Made by a program: the position numbers and the translations under genes. The notes beneath the pieces are model-generated. The model saw only the letters and a list, made by a program, of their open reading frames with translations. It made no database searches and was not told the DNA's origin. Positions 50,473-60,590 of a stretch of DNA of 64,000 nucleotides are shown here, one piece after another. The stretch comes from UBA6623 sp965217195 (lineage in GTDB: Bacteria > Acidobacteriota > Terriglobia > Bryobacterales > UBA6623). The stretch's first letter is position 1; every line of letters begins with the position of its first letter. Location: assembly GCA_965217195.1 (NCBI GenBank), contig CBDCHL010000002.1, positions 186,001 through 250,000 of the forward strand. Direction: 5' to 3'.

Positions 50473-51428
50473 CCGGAACCTGGACCGAGCCCGATGTCCG
50501 CGACCAGATCGTCGATTTCGTTCGGCGTTGGTCGCTCAAGACCGAGATCGGGGTCGGGTGTTTTATCCCGTGGCTCGGCATCTCGCCCGGCAAATTCTAC
50601 TCCTGGCGGAAACGCTACGGCTCGGTCAACGAACACAACGGTTGGGTCCCGCGCGATCACTGGCTCGAACCCTGGGAGAAACAAGCCATCGTCGACTTTC
50701 ACCTGAAGCATCCGTTGGAAGGATACCGCCGCTTGAGCTACATGATGTTGGACGCCGACATCGCGGCCGTCAGCCCCTCGAGCGTGTGGCGAGTTCTGCA
50801 TCGAGCGGGCCTGCTGCGCCAATGGAATGGCAAGCAGTCGAAGAAAGGCACGGGTTTCCAACAGCCGCCGGAACCGCATCAACATTGGCATATCGACGTT
50901 TCTTACCTCAATGTCTCCAGCACGTTTTATTACCTATGCAGCGTGCTGGACGGCTACAGCCGTGCGATCGTGCAGTGGGACTTGCGCGAGGCGATGAGGG
51001 AAGTCGATGTCGAGATCATTCTCGAGGCCGCCAAGGAGAAATATCCGCAGGCCCAACCGCGGATCATCTCCGACAACGGGCCGCAGTTTATCGCCAAGGA
51101 CTTCAAGGAATTCATTCGCATCTCGGGCATGACGCACGTGAGAACGTCGCCTTACTATCCGCAATCCAACGGCAAGTTGGAGCGTTGGCACCAGTCGTTG
51201 AAGAGCGAATGCATTCGGCCCGGCGTGCCGCTGACGCCCGAGGATGCGCGGCGGCTGATCGAGCGTTATGTCGTGCATTACAACACGGTGCGGCTGCACA
51301 GCGCGATCGGATACGTGACGCCTCTGGATATGCTGACCGGTCGCCAAGCCCAGATCCATGCCGCCCGCGACCGGAAACTGGAGCACGCTCGACGGCAACG
51401 TCAGTTACGCCGTCAGCAAGCAGCTTGA
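50448..51428 (+). CDS. IS3-family transposase OrfB (DDE integrase)
   Basis: Begins in frame at the A-run and is probably made as an OrfAB fusion (KKKPWGTLTGTWTE). The rve integrase core holds the DDE triad: Asp in WHIDVSY, Asp in ISDNGPQF and Glu in NGKLERWHQSLKSE. The HTH_21-like part before it (LEGYRRLSYMML) is intact. It ends in an Arg/Gln-rich tail. No lesion is visible. Confidence 0.92.
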   Translation, partial: KKKPWGTLTGTWTEPDVRDQIVDFVRRWSLKTEIGVGCFIPWLGISPGKFYSWRKRYGSVNEHNGWVPRDHWLEPWEKQAIVDFHLKHPLEGYRRLSYMMLDADIAAVSPSSVWRVLHRAGLLRQWNGKQSKKGTGFQQPPEPHQHWHIDVSYLNVSSTFYYLCSVLDGYSRAIVQWDLREAMREVDVEIILEAAKEKYPQAQPRIISDNGPQFIAKDFKEFIRISGMTHVRTSPYYPQSNGKLERWHQSLKSECIRPGVPLTPEDARRLIERYVVHYNTVRLHSAIGYVTPLDMLTGRQAQIHAARDRKLEHARRQRQLRRQQAA

Positions 51429-51676
51429 CCGATCGAGTTACAATGGCGTTGCCGGGTAAAACGGAAGCGGGCTCTGCTGGGAAGCAACCCTGCCGAGGGA
51501 TAGCCCGGCGGGCTCATCGAGACGATGATCACGGGCGCGGAAGTCACCTTTCGCGCTCGTCCCAAAGCCCCATCGGATCGATAGACCCTGATGCCTTGAA
51601 AATCCCCGCCCGCAGGGCGCCATCTACACTAACGCGGAGCGCTCACTCTCCCGTTCCGGCTGAACCAGGACATTCG

Positions 51677-53529
51677 TAACTACCCGAAACCGCGGCGTCA
51701 TTCTCGACTTCGGCCTGGCCCAACTCGTCTCCGCTGACTCCCGGCTGACTCGCGAAGGAACCACCCTCGGCACTGTTGCCTACATGTCTCCCGAACAGAC
51801 GACCGGCGAGGAAATCGACGTCCGCACCGACGTCTGGGCGCTGGGCTGCGTGTTCTATGAGATGCTTGCCGGTCATCCGCCCTTTGAAGGCCATTACGAG
51901 CAAGCGATCATCTACTCGATCCTGAACGAGGAACCCGACCCTCTCAGCACCAACTTGCCTGAGTTGGAGAACATCATCAAACGCTGCGTCGCCAAAGCCG
52001 CCGCTGACCGCTACGCCTCGGCCGCCGAGCTTTTCGCTGATCTCAAGGCCCTCCAAGGAGACAGCCGGACATCGCGTGCGGCGCGGGCGGCTGAGCTCCC
52101 AGACGAGATCCCTTCCGTTGCCGTCCTGCCGTTCGAAAACCGAGGCCGCGACGAAGACGACGAGTACTTTAGCGACGGCGTCACCGAAGACATCATCAGC
52201 GCCCTGGCCAAAATCGACGGTCTGCGGGTAACGCCCAGGACCTCGGCGTTCTATTTCAAAGGGCGCGGCGCGACGATTGCGGAAATCGCCGAAAAGCTAG
52301 ATGTCGGAAGCGTTCTGACCGGGGGCGTGCGGCGAGCCGGGAATAGGCTCCGGATCACCGCCGAACTCATCCGCGTCCAAGACGAGACGCAGATGTGGTC
52401 CGAGCGTTACGACCGCGTCCTCGAAGACGTCTTCGACATCCAGGACGAGATCTCTCGAGCCATCGCGGAAGCCCTCGAAGCCAAGTTGGTCCCCCGCCAT
52501 TGGTCCCGCTCCGCCACTCATGCACAGCAAAGCAAATACCCGGACATCGAGGCTTATCGCCACTTCTTGCAGGGACGATACGACATCTACAATCTCGACG
52601 AGTCCGGCATTCGTAAGGGGATCTCTCGCTTGGACAGCGCACTCTCGATGGATTCGGGCTACCTGGACGCACGCGCCGCGCGGGGGCTCGGACTATGCAT
52701 GCTGGCCATCATGGGTTTCGAACGCCCCACGACGGCAATGGAGCAAGCCAAGGCAGAGGCTCTTCGAATCCTGGAGATCGACGAAACGGTGAGCGAAGCC
52801 CACAAAACGTTGGGCTTTGTCCGTCACTGGTATGACTGGGACTTTCCCGGGGCGCAACGCTCTTTTAATCGCTCCATCGAGCTGAACTCGTTGGACGCAC
52901 TCACTTACTCATGGTTGGGACTCTCGCTTGGCGATAGCGGACGCATTGGAGAAGCGATTGACGCTGCGAGGACCTCTGTGGAAATCGACCCTTTGTGCCC
53001 CATCGCCAATCGCAATCTTTGTTACCTCCAGCAATCCGCCGGTCACTTCGAGGCCGGGCTCGAACAACGCCGCAAGACTCTGGACATGGCTCCCACCTAC
53101 GTCCCGGTTATGTGGCAAATCACCTCCGCGCTCTACCACCTCGGGCGAACCGAGGAGATGCTCGAGGTGGCCGCATCCGCGGTCAAGCTTGCACCGGAAG
53201 ACCCAGCGACTCTCGGTATCGTCGGCTTGTGGCAGGGAGCCGCGGGAAATAGGGAAGACGCGATGGCTAAGGTCCGGAAGATCGAGAAATTGCGAAAAAA
53301 AGGGTACTGCTGCGCCTCGCCCATCGCCTGGGCCTACATGGGCACGGGAGACCTTGATCGAACCTTCGAATGGCTGGAGACCGCCCTCGAGGAACGCGAT
53401 CCCCTGCTCACTCTCATTAGGTACTTCCCATGGCCCACCGAATCTTTTCGTCAGGACCCAAGATTCGACGACCTCTGGAACCGCGTGGGCCCACCGGACT
53501 CCCCATCGAGCGCAAGCGGTCTTTCGTAG
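51677..53529 (+). pseudogene. Ser/Thr protein kinase-TPR gene, 3' part after the IS3 insertion
   Basis: Continues the kinase from codon 139: VILDFGLA (DFG) and VAYMSPEQ, then kinase C-lobe. After about 120 residues a domain like FlgO/TolB-type cyclase-associated modules follows (VAVLPFENRG, FSDGVTEDIISAL, YWSERYDR-like), then TPR repeats to the end (about 230-580). This architecture, common in Acidobacteriota, links a kinase to protein interaction repeats. The first internal ATG is 51784, which would give a protein without a complete kinase, so function is likely lost unless the IS excises. Confidence 0.88.
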
Positions 53530-53550
53530 CGCTCTGCTCTCACAAAGCTC

Positions 53551-53661
53551 CTACTGCGGAGGCGCGTAGTAGAACTCCTCGCGCACAATCCGGCCGACGT
53601 TCACGATGTAGAGGCCTCCTTGGTCGGGGAGTCCCCTCCACACTGAGCGTGTGTACGACAT
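53551..53661 (-). other. Possible remnant of a gene 3' end
   Basis: A short minus-strand frame reads VWRGLPDQGGLYIVNVGRIV then REEFYYAPPQ and stop. It has the look of a protein C-terminus (regular strands, no low complexity) but I cannot name a family. It lies in the 53530-53844 gap with no start or upstream part. Confidence 0.25.
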
Positions 53662-53669
53662 AAACGTGG

Positions 53670-53740
53670 GAACATCTCCCGCAATGCGACCAATAGGAGC
53701 GGAGGCGTGGACGGAAGTCCACGCTCAGCCCGGGCCGCCG
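53670..53740 (+). repeat. Dispersed repeat D, copy 2
   Basis: Carries CCCGCAATGCGACCAATAGG, then GGAGGCGTGGACGGAAGTCC and ACGCTCAGCCCG, close to the copy at 7874-7945. Intergenic. Together with the possible remnant at 53551-53661 it accounts for most of this gap. Confidence 0.65.
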
Positions 53741-53844
53741 ATTCTCCCATATTCATGTCGCGCTCCACGCCGAGCCGACGAGCCTGTGTGACGTTCCGTT
53801 TCTGATACGCTTGGGCCGGTTAGGGCCCCACATGGTGGGCTGCT

Positions 53845-55350
53845 GTGAGGAGCGCGAGTTTGACCTGCTATACCCCCAAGCGCAAACCGACACTCTCGGG
53901 AATTGCTATCAGCTTCCTTCTGGTCTCGTCGGGCTGTGCGGAGCCGGGTACGGACGAACCTTCAGCCCTCTCGACACACCCGCGGCCTGTCGCCTCCATC
54001 CCAACGAAAGCCACGAGCACGGACGGCAAATATATCTCCTGGCGCGAACACATCATCGACGATGAAACAGTCAGCGGCGTCGCCCTCGCCGGCAGCGACG
54101 GACTCTCCATGGCCGACCTCGATCTCGACGGCCGACTCGACATCATCTCCGTCCACGAGTCCGACACTACCTACGACGGCGTCCCCGACGGCCACATCCG
54201 CATTGCTTTTGGGTCCGCCGATCCGATGCAATGGCAGCTGACTACCCCCGCCGAGGGGCCTGAGGCCGGAGCCGCCGAAGACGTGGCGATCGACGACGTC
54301 AACGGCGACGGCTACCCCGACATCGTTGCCGCCTGCGAGCTGGCACACCTGATCTACTTCCAGAATCCCGGTAAAACGGCGCGTACCGAGCGCTGGAAAC
54401 GGCTCATCCCCGACGTTGCGAACAATCGCGGCTCGTTCATCCGTGTCTTTTTCGCCGACTTCAACCAAGACGGCCGTCCCGAGGTCGTCGCGCCTAACAA
54501 AGGAAGCCAAGAGGGCAGCCCGCACACCGTCGAGCGAAAACCCATCTCCTGGTTCGAGATCGCCGGCGACCCGCTCGACAACGCCGCCTGGATCGAGCAC
54601 GAACTGACGCGCGTAAGAGTGCCCATCAATTCCCGCCCGGTCGACCTCGACGGCGACGGCGACCTTGACATCGTGGGGGGGTCACGAGGAGAAACACGCC
54701 TCTTCTGGTTCGAGAACACCGGCGAGCACGAGATCAAATTCCTCGAGCACGCCATCGAGATCGACGGCTCCTCCGTGCCGGGAGAAGAGCCTCAAGGCAT
54801 CACGGGCTTCAACTTCGAGTTCTTAGACTTGAGCGGCGACGACAAGCTCGACATCGTCGTCGCCGAACGACGAACGGAACTAGTCTGGCTGGAGCAGCCG
54901 GCCGAGTTCTCCAAACCATGGACCCTTCACTACATCGGCAGCATGGCTCCCGACACCGCAACCGGCTTCGTTGCCGCCGACATTGACCAAGACGGCCGCC
55001 GTGACCTGATGGTCGGCAGCTACAGCGCCGGGCCTCGCGATCGCGACGGCGAAAACGTGACGGCCCACGACCGCCTCGGCCGCCTGGCCTGGTTCGAGCA
55101 CCCCGAAGACCCCACGCAAGCCTGGCCCCGCCACGACATTTCCCGCCGCAAACGCGGCATGTTCGACAAGTTCATCGCCCTTGACCTCGACGGCGATGGC
55201 GACGAAGACTTCGTCGGCACCCGCGGCAACAGCGTCCCCTACGACGGCGTCTATTGGCTGGAGCAGATTCGCACCCAACACCGGGTTCCAAGCTTCAAAC
55301 CTGCCCGAGAAGTTGACAGCCAGGAGATGCCGTTACCCCCGCAGCACTAA
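53845..55350 (+). CDS. FG-GAP/VCBS repeat lipoprotein
   Basis: A 501-residue exported lipoprotein with lipobox LLVSSGC (cleavage before about Cys31). It has about seven calcium-type FG-GAP repeats with the DxDxDGxxD pattern: DLDLDGRLDIISV, DDVNGDGYPDIVA, DFNQDGRPEVVA, DLDGDGDLDIVG, DLSGDDKLDIVV, DIDQDGRRDLMVG and DLDGDGDEDFVG. Such propeller-like proteins sit on the cell surface and may bind ligands or sugars; no enzyme domain is visible. The GTG at 53845 is the likely start. Confidence 0.85.
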   Translation: MRSASLTCYTPKRKPTLSGIAISFLLVSSGCAEPGTDEPSALSTHPRPVASIPTKATSTDGKYISWREHIIDDETVSGVALAGSDGLSMADLDLDGRLDIISVHESDTTYDGVPDGHIRIAFGSADPMQWQLTTPAEGPEAGAAEDVAIDDVNGDGYPDIVAACELAHLIYFQNPGKTARTERWKRLIPDVANNRGSFIRVFFADFNQDGRPEVVAPNKGSQEGSPHTVERKPISWFEIAGDPLDNAAWIEHELTRVRVPINSRPVDLDGDGDLDIVGGSRGETRLFWFENTGEHEIKFLEHAIEIDGSSVPGEEPQGITGFNFEFLDLSGDDKLDIVVAERRTELVWLEQPAEFSKPWTLHYIGSMAPDTATGFVAADIDQDGRRDLMVGSYSAGPRDRDGENVTAHDRLGRLAWFEHPEDPTQAWPRHDISRRKRGMFDKFIALDLDGDGDEDFVGTRGNSVPYDGVYWLEQIRTQHRVPSFKPAREVDSQEMPLPPQH

Positions 55351-55445
55351 TCCAAGGAGACAAGCGAAGGATCGATCGAGCAAGGGTGTGCGGCATAAGT
55401 ATGGGAGATCCGGCGTCCGGCCCCCGGAGAGGGCAAGGAAAGTAG

Positions 55446-55474
55446 CCCACGGTGAAGCGAAGCGGAACCGTGGG
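55446..55474 (+). repeat. Hairpin-forming repeat CCCACGGT/ACCGTGGG
   Basis: An 8-base perfect stem (55446-55453 with 55467-55474) around GAAGCGAAGCGGA. Of the same type as the hairpin at 19373-19403 in length and layout. The rest of the 55351-55692 gap shows no gene, only a GGAGG ribosome binding site (55679-55683) for the next gene. Confidence 0.45.
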
Positions 55475-55692
55475 TGAGCCGACAAAAATAACGAACAGCC
55501 CCGGGGCGTAGGAGAGACCGTTTGATTGAATTCTCGCCATGGCCGAACAGCGCCTCCGGACGTGATTCACGAACCGTCTAAAACCTGAAACAGCAGCACT
55601 CTCCACATTTATGTCGCGCACGCATCAAGGAACCTCAGCTTATTCCCCGACCGATTTCAGGATAGAATTGGACAGTTCCGGAGGAACAAACC

Positions 55693-56850
55693 ATGTCAAC
55701 CGTTCGCACCGCGAAGCGCTTGAAGCTGGCGGCCATGGTTGCCCGCCCCACCCCGCCGCCGTCCGCGAAACCCGAAGTAGCCATTGCCGATCTCACCGCC
55801 CGGGCCGTCCGCGAGCCCGCGGACGGTGCGACTTACGTGATCGTTCGTGTCGAAACGGACCAGGGCGTGACGGGATACGGTGAAACCCACGCCCGCCCCG
55901 ATCCGGCCACCGCCGTTGCACGTATCATGGCGGCTCGCGAAAAGCTTCTAGGGCAAGACGCCCTGGCTGGCGAGGCCGTTCGACGTTCCTTGGGCGATCT
56001 TCCGGCCGAGGTTCGCGCCGCCGTCGATATTGCCCTGCTCGACATCAAGGGCAAAATCGCGGATGCCCCCATTTACCAAGTCCTCAGCGGGCGCACCCGC
56101 GACAAAGCCCGAGCCTACGCCCCGCTGCAAGGCTCTTCGTTCGCCGAACTGAGAACGTCCCTCGACCATGCCCGCGCCGCCGGCTTCCGAGCCTTCGCGC
56201 TTCCCATCCAAATCCCCGCCGGCCCGACCCGCGGCCGGCAGTTCTACACCGAAACGCTCGACTTCGCCGAAAAACTCCGCGATGCCGGGGCCGACGACCT
56301 CGTCCTCGACTGCGCGGGCCGCACCACCGCCGCCGAGGCCGCCGGGCTCGCCGCGCTCTTCGAAAAATTCCGCCCCCTTTGGATCGACGAGCCCACCACC
56401 GAAATCAACGAAGAGGCGTTGCGGAAAATCTCGGGAGAGTCCGCGACCCCCGTAGGCTGGGGCCGCGCCATCACCGACAACGGCGAGTTCCAAGACCTGC
56501 TGCGCCTCGAAGCCATCGACGTCCTGCGCCCCGACATCGCGCTCCTCGGCATCAGCCAAGCCCGCCGCGCCGCCGTGCTCGCCGAGGCCTACTACACCGC
56601 CGTCGCCCCCGCCAATCGCGGAGGCCCTATCGCCACCGCCGCCGGGCTGCACATCGCCGCCTCGACACCGAATTTCGTCCTGCTCGAGGTCCCATTCCCG
56701 CCCGACCCCGCCGACCGCAAGATGCGCCAAGACCTTGCCGGCCCCGCGCTCGAGCAACCCGCCGACGGCTTCCTCAACCTACCCACCGGCCCCGGCCTCG
56801 GTATCGAAATCGACGAGACCACGATCGAGAAATACGAGGTAACCGCATGA
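55693..56850 (+). CDS. Degenerate enolase-superfamily (MR/MLE-like) protein
   Basis: A 385-residue protein with the mandelate racemase/muconate lactonising fold. The capping domain has VRVETDQGVTGYGETHARP and the barrel starts VDIALLDIKGKIADAPIYQV. Expected catalytic residues are not all there: the KxK strand reads FALPIQIP, the first metal Asp is present (VLDCAGRT), the second Glu is present (WIDEPTTE), but the third ligand site reads GRAITDNG instead of GE, and the usual His is not in AGANRGGP-like APANRGG. It may be a non-enzymatic paralogue or a divergent enzyme. It overlaps the next gene by 4 bases (ATGA) and has a good GGAGG site. Confidence 0.75.
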   Translation: MSTVRTAKRLKLAAMVARPTPPPSAKPEVAIADLTARAVREPADGATYVIVRVETDQGVTGYGETHARPDPATAVARIMAAREKLLGQDALAGEAVRRSLGDLPAEVRAAVDIALLDIKGKIADAPIYQVLSGRTRDKARAYAPLQGSSFAELRTSLDHARAAGFRAFALPIQIPAGPTRGRQFYTETLDFAEKLRDAGADDLVLDCAGRTTAAEAAGLAALFEKFRPLWIDEPTTEINEEALRKISGESATPVGWGRAITDNGEFQDLLRLEAIDVLRPDIALLGISQARRAAVLAEAYYTAVAPANRGGPIATAAGLHIAASTPNFVLLEVPFPPDPADRKMRQDLAGPALEQPADGFLNLPTGPGLGIEIDETTIEKYEVTA

Positions 56851-58160
56851 ATCGCCGACAATTCTTCGGAGGCGCCCTGCTCGCCGGAGCCGCCGCCCGG
56901 CACGCCCAAGCCGCTGACTGCGCTTGCTCCCCGGCCCTTGCGGCCATGATCCCCCCCGCCCTGGTCGCCGCCCTCCCGCCGGCCCCCGGCAAAATCAAAA
57001 TCACCGGCATGAAGACCTTCGGCGTCACCTGGGAAGAGGATTCCGACCGCCCCTACGTCTTCATCAAGCTCGAAACCGACGCCGGCGTCGTCGGTTGGGG
57101 CGAGGCCACGCTCGAAGGCAAGGCCGGCTCCACCCTAGCCACGCTCGACGACTTGAAACCCTTCTACCTCGGCCAAGACCCCATGCGCGTCGAGCACATC
57201 TGGCAGGACATGTATATCCACGCCTTCTACCGCGCCGGCCCCATCCTCGGCTCGGCCATCGCCGGCATCGACCAAGCCCTGTGGGACATTCGCGGCAAAG
57301 TGCTCGGCCAGCCCGTCTACCGTCTGCTCGGCGGCCCCGTCGATCCCCGAGGCGTACGCGGTTACTATCACGCCCGCGCCGGGACCAAGGAAGAACTCGC
57401 CGCCCTCCGTGAATCGGCCGAGCAGCTCGGCGTCACCGCGTTTAAGAGCGGCATCCCCGGCTATTACGAATGGATCGAAACCAACGAAACCATCGACGCC
57501 GCCGTCAAGCACATGGCCGGCCTGCGCGAAGGACTGGGCGACAAGATCGACATCGGCGTCGACTTCCACGCCAAAACCAGCCCGACCGTCGCGACCATCC
57601 TTTGCCGGGAAGCCGAGCCGCTGAATCTAATGTTCATCGAAGAGCCCTGTCCGCCGGAAAACTACAAGGCCATGCGCCGCATCGCGCGCCGCACCACCAC
57701 CCCCATCGCCACCGGCGAACGCCTCGTCGCGCACTACTCGACCCAACAACTGCTTGAGGACGGCACGGTCGACATTCTGCAATGCGACCTCGCCCACGTC
57801 GGCGGCCTCACCGCGCTGTGGAAAGTCGCAGCCATGGCCGAGGCCTCCGGCTGCATGATGGCTCCCCACGCCTGCGAAGGCCCCATCGCCGGCATGGCCA
57901 CCCTGCACGTCGACGCCGCCATGCCCAATTTCCTCGTTCAGGAAATCTGCTCCGGAATCGAGCCGACATTCAAGGAAAAACTCTGGGAAGACTGGTTAGG
58001 ATTCCCCGCCATGCGAATGGTCGATGGATATTTCCCGCTACCCGAAAATCCCGGCCTAGGATTCGAAATCAACGAAACCGCCCTAGCCAAAAACCCCTTC
58101 CAAGGCACCCGCCCCATGGCGCGGGTCTTTCATGAGGATGGGTCCGTGGCTGCGTGGTGA
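56847..58160 (+). CDS. Galactonate dehydratase-like enolase-superfamily enzyme, Tat-exported
   Basis: A 437-residue enzyme with a twin-arginine leader (MNRRQFFGGALLAGAAA). The barrel carries a full set of MR/MLE ligands: VDFHAKTSP (Asp and His), FIEEPCPP, ATGERL (Glu), and a general base His in MMAPHACEGPIAG. Closest to the sugar acid dehydratase group (DgoD/galactonate-type), which removes water from aldonic acids with Mg. Export of a dehydratase is unusual. It is coupled to the upstream degenerate paralogue. Confidence 0.85.
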   Translation: MNRRQFFGGALLAGAAARHAQAADCACSPALAAMIPPALVAALPPAPGKIKITGMKTFGVTWEEDSDRPYVFIKLETDAGVVGWGEATLEGKAGSTLATLDDLKPFYLGQDPMRVEHIWQDMYIHAFYRAGPILGSAIAGIDQALWDIRGKVLGQPVYRLLGGPVDPRGVRGYYHARAGTKEELAALRESAEQLGVTAFKSGIPGYYEWIETNETIDAAVKHMAGLREGLGDKIDIGVDFHAKTSPTVATILCREAEPLNLMFIEEPCPPENYKAMRRIARRTTTPIATGERLVAHYSTQQLLEDGTVDILQCDLAHVGGLTALWKVAAMAEASGCMMAPHACEGPIAGMATLHVDAAMPNFLVQEICSGIEPTFKEKLWEDWLGFPAMRMVDGYFPLPENPGLGFEINETALAKNPFQGTRPMARVFHEDGSVAAW

Positions 58161-58350
58161 GCTGTCTATAAACTTCCCCCTTCGTCACGCGATCGAAATC
58201 CTCTTCCAAGGCACCATCTGGCCAATATGGTGCGATCCCATGATGGGTTAAGGGCCCGCTGAAAAAGGATTCGGAGCTATTTCCCGTAAATCACTCGCAC
58301 AGATATCGTATGATTATGGTGATTGCAGTTTCGAAGGAGATCAAACGGGC

Positions 58351-60567
58351 ATGCAACACGGTGGGAAACTTTATCAGGATCCTCTATACGGCGCCAAGGT
58401 ACTGAGCCCCTTAGCCGTCCGCATCATCGATACTCCGGAATTTCAAAGGCTCGCGGGGCTCCGACAGCTCGGATTCTCGGACGCTGTATACAGGGGCGCA
58501 CATCACACACGCTTCGAGCACTCCGTTGGCACCTACTTCATATGCCGCACGATCATGCGGCGAATTGTGCAGAATCACGAGCGGCTCGGACTTCAGCATC
58601 CTGGAGAGTTTCTCTCACGGCTATTCCGCCAGTTTCCGAAGAACGCAAATGTTGACGACACGGTTACCACACTGCAGTCCCTGTGGCGTGGGCTGACCGA
58701 GGTCGTAAGTATCGCCGCTCTCCTGCACGATATTGGGCATGTGCCGTTCGGCCATACCCTGGAGGATGAGTTCGCTGGAATCTTCCCAAGGCATGACCGG
58801 CTCGCGGGGCCGCGTCTCCACACGATGCTATTTGATCCAAGCAGCGACCTCGCAGCAGTATTACAAGAGCCCACGATTGGCGAAATACCGGATGAGCAAC
58901 TCTGCCGTTTGATCTACGTGATCCTGAACTGGAAGGAAAGGATTGACGTTCCCGAAGGATTCAAGACGCTCCTTCAAAAAGAGATTGAACAGATCGAGAG
59001 ACAACCACTTTCTGAGGCACGTTCGAATGCGCCGGAGCATGAGGCCCAACTGCAGCGTCTACGAGAGTTGCAGACATGGCATGCCGAACTCTTGCAGGAC
59101 AACCTGTTCCACCCGTTCATGAGCGACATCATTGGCAACACGATTTGCTCCGACCTACTCGATTATCTTCCTCGAGATCGCACTTACTTAGGGATGGAGG
59201 CCCGGCACCACAGCCGGCTGCAGAGATACTTCACGATTCGCGAAGGAACACTTTACGAGGAAGAAGGTTTGCGGATGTCGATCATGGTGACACGCGGTGC
59301 ACGCGGCGGTCAAAGGCGTGACGTTGCGACTGCTGTGCTGAACATCATGCGGGAGCGGTATGAGATGGCCGAGCGCGTCTACTATCACCACAAAAAGGCG
59401 GCGGCGAGTGCCATGCTGGCCAAGCAAGTTGAGTTGACGCCGATAGAGCTTCGACCAAGAGATGACGACCAAATCTACCCCGCTCCGTGGGGTCCATCCG
59501 GAGATGCACTCGGCAGACCTCCACACATGACACATCTTTCTGATGTCGGCCTAATTGAATACTTGCGTACTGTGAGCGTGGCCGACGAGGATAAACCGCT
59601 CCAGAAGCGTTTGTCTGCCGGAATAGTCTCTCGACGGGGGGACATGTACCGCACTCTTTTAGTGGTCGACTGCGATTTGGCTGCTGCAGGAAAGCGACTA
59701 CACGAGTATATAGCTACTGATCTGCGTGGTCCCGACGCCAAGCCCGATTCAACAAAGCGTCGACAGTTGGAGAAAGAGCTAGAGGAAGCAGCCAGCGGGA
59801 GATGTGGCGACGTGATCATATACTGTCCGTCGGCGGACATGCAATCTAAGGAAATTGATGTCCGAATGGAGATTGACGTCGATCGAGTTCTTCCCCTGCG
59901 CGTCCAAGAACAGATATTTACGTACCGCGCTGAGGTCGACCTTCTGAGAGGGTACTACCTAAGCCTGTGGCGCGCTTACATCTTTGTTGCACCCGACATC
60001 TTCGCAGACTCAAATCGATGCAAGGCCATCGTTGACGCCTTCTGTGATCATTATCAGCTCCCGCGCTCTGAAGGCTATAAAAAGGTCCGTACCTATCAAT
60101 TTGGAGACACCGTCCCGAAAGCAGCCCCCTCTCTGACGACCGGCAAAGCCATGACTACAGCCGATCTCAACGGGGTTTTTGACGAGGCTGTCGCGGCTGT
60201 AGGAGACCGGACACTCACAATAACGAGAGATCAGGCCCGGTCCGCCATCACGGCAGCATTGAGTCACGCAGTTGGTATTCCCATAGCCAGGAAACCACCG
60301 CGTAGCATGACTGGTGTCGAGCAGCAAATCGTAAGCGCGTTTCGTCCTCGATTCCAAAAGGGCGATGGCCGGGTGGCCATTAAGAAATGGGTTGAAGTGA
60401 ATTCAGACTCCCTGAGCCCGGAAGAAGTAAAGCGTCTCCGGAATCGAATTCAAGGTGCGGTCCAGTACACTCCCAAGGATCTAGTGGCTGCTCGCGGCAA
60501 ACACGGTCTATTGGGAGAAGTCGGTCTTTCTGATTTCATTGATAATTGTCTAGTGGCAGTTCGCTGA
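58351..60567 (+). CDS. SAMHD1-like HD-domain phosphohydrolase
   Basis: A 738-residue protein. The HD site is complete: His52 in HHTRFEHSVG, His126-Asp127 in LLHDIGHVPFGH, and Asp in DLLDYLPRDRTYLG (about 271-276), as in SAMHD1 and dGTPases that hydrolyse dNTPs. Residues about 300-738 have no motif I can name; they include charged helical stretches (RRQLEKELEEAASG). The ATG has an AAGGAGA site 11 bases upstream. Less GC-rich and different in codon choice from the flanking genes. The ImmA/IrrE-like gene follows 23 bases on. Defence-related dNTP depletion is a plausible role, but unproven. Confidence 0.85.
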   Translation: MQHGGKLYQDPLYGAKVLSPLAVRIIDTPEFQRLAGLRQLGFSDAVYRGAHHTRFEHSVGTYFICRTIMRRIVQNHERLGLQHPGEFLSRLFRQFPKNANVDDTVTTLQSLWRGLTEVVSIAALLHDIGHVPFGHTLEDEFAGIFPRHDRLAGPRLHTMLFDPSSDLAAVLQEPTIGEIPDEQLCRLIYVILNWKERIDVPEGFKTLLQKEIEQIERQPLSEARSNAPEHEAQLQRLRELQTWHAELLQDNLFHPFMSDIIGNTICSDLLDYLPRDRTYLGMEARHHSRLQRYFTIREGTLYEEEGLRMSIMVTRGARGGQRRDVATAVLNIMRERYEMAERVYYHHKKAAASAMLAKQVELTPIELRPRDDDQIYPAPWGPSGDALGRPPHMTHLSDVGLIEYLRTVSVADEDKPLQKRLSAGIVSRRGDMYRTLLVVDCDLAAAGKRLHEYIATDLRGPDAKPDSTKRRQLEKELEEAASGRCGDVIIYCPSADMQSKEIDVRMEIDVDRVLPLRVQEQIFTYRAEVDLLRGYYLSLWRAYIFVAPDIFADSNRCKAIVDAFCDHYQLPRSEGYKKVRTYQFGDTVPKAAPSLTTGKAMTTADLNGVFDEAVAAVGDRTLTITRDQARSAITAALSHAVGIPIARKPPRSMTGVEQQIVSAFRPRFQKGDGRVAIKKWVEVNSDSLSPEEVKRLRNRIQGAVQYTPKDLVAARGKHGLLGEVGLSDFIDNCLVAVR

Positions 60568-60590
60568 ACGGGTAGCAAGTGAGGGTGACG

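Larger units (their letters stand above)
50103..51672 (+). mobile_element. IS3-family insertion sequence, 1570 bp
   Basis: Flanked by TTCG direct repeats (50099-50102 and 51673-51676). Ends begin TGTCC and finish GGACA, with an imperfect terminal inverted repeat of about 40 bases (TGTCC, TCAGC, GGAAC, GGAGA and GCG blocks are shared on both ends). It carries orfA and orfB with a -1 frameshift signal. All catalytic residues are present. It interrupts the kinase gene. Confidence 0.93.

Noticed and set aside
50459..51679. 406-codon plus-strand frame across the IS3 element
   Set aside because: It is an out-of-frame Arg-rich shadow; the DDE motifs are in the other frame.
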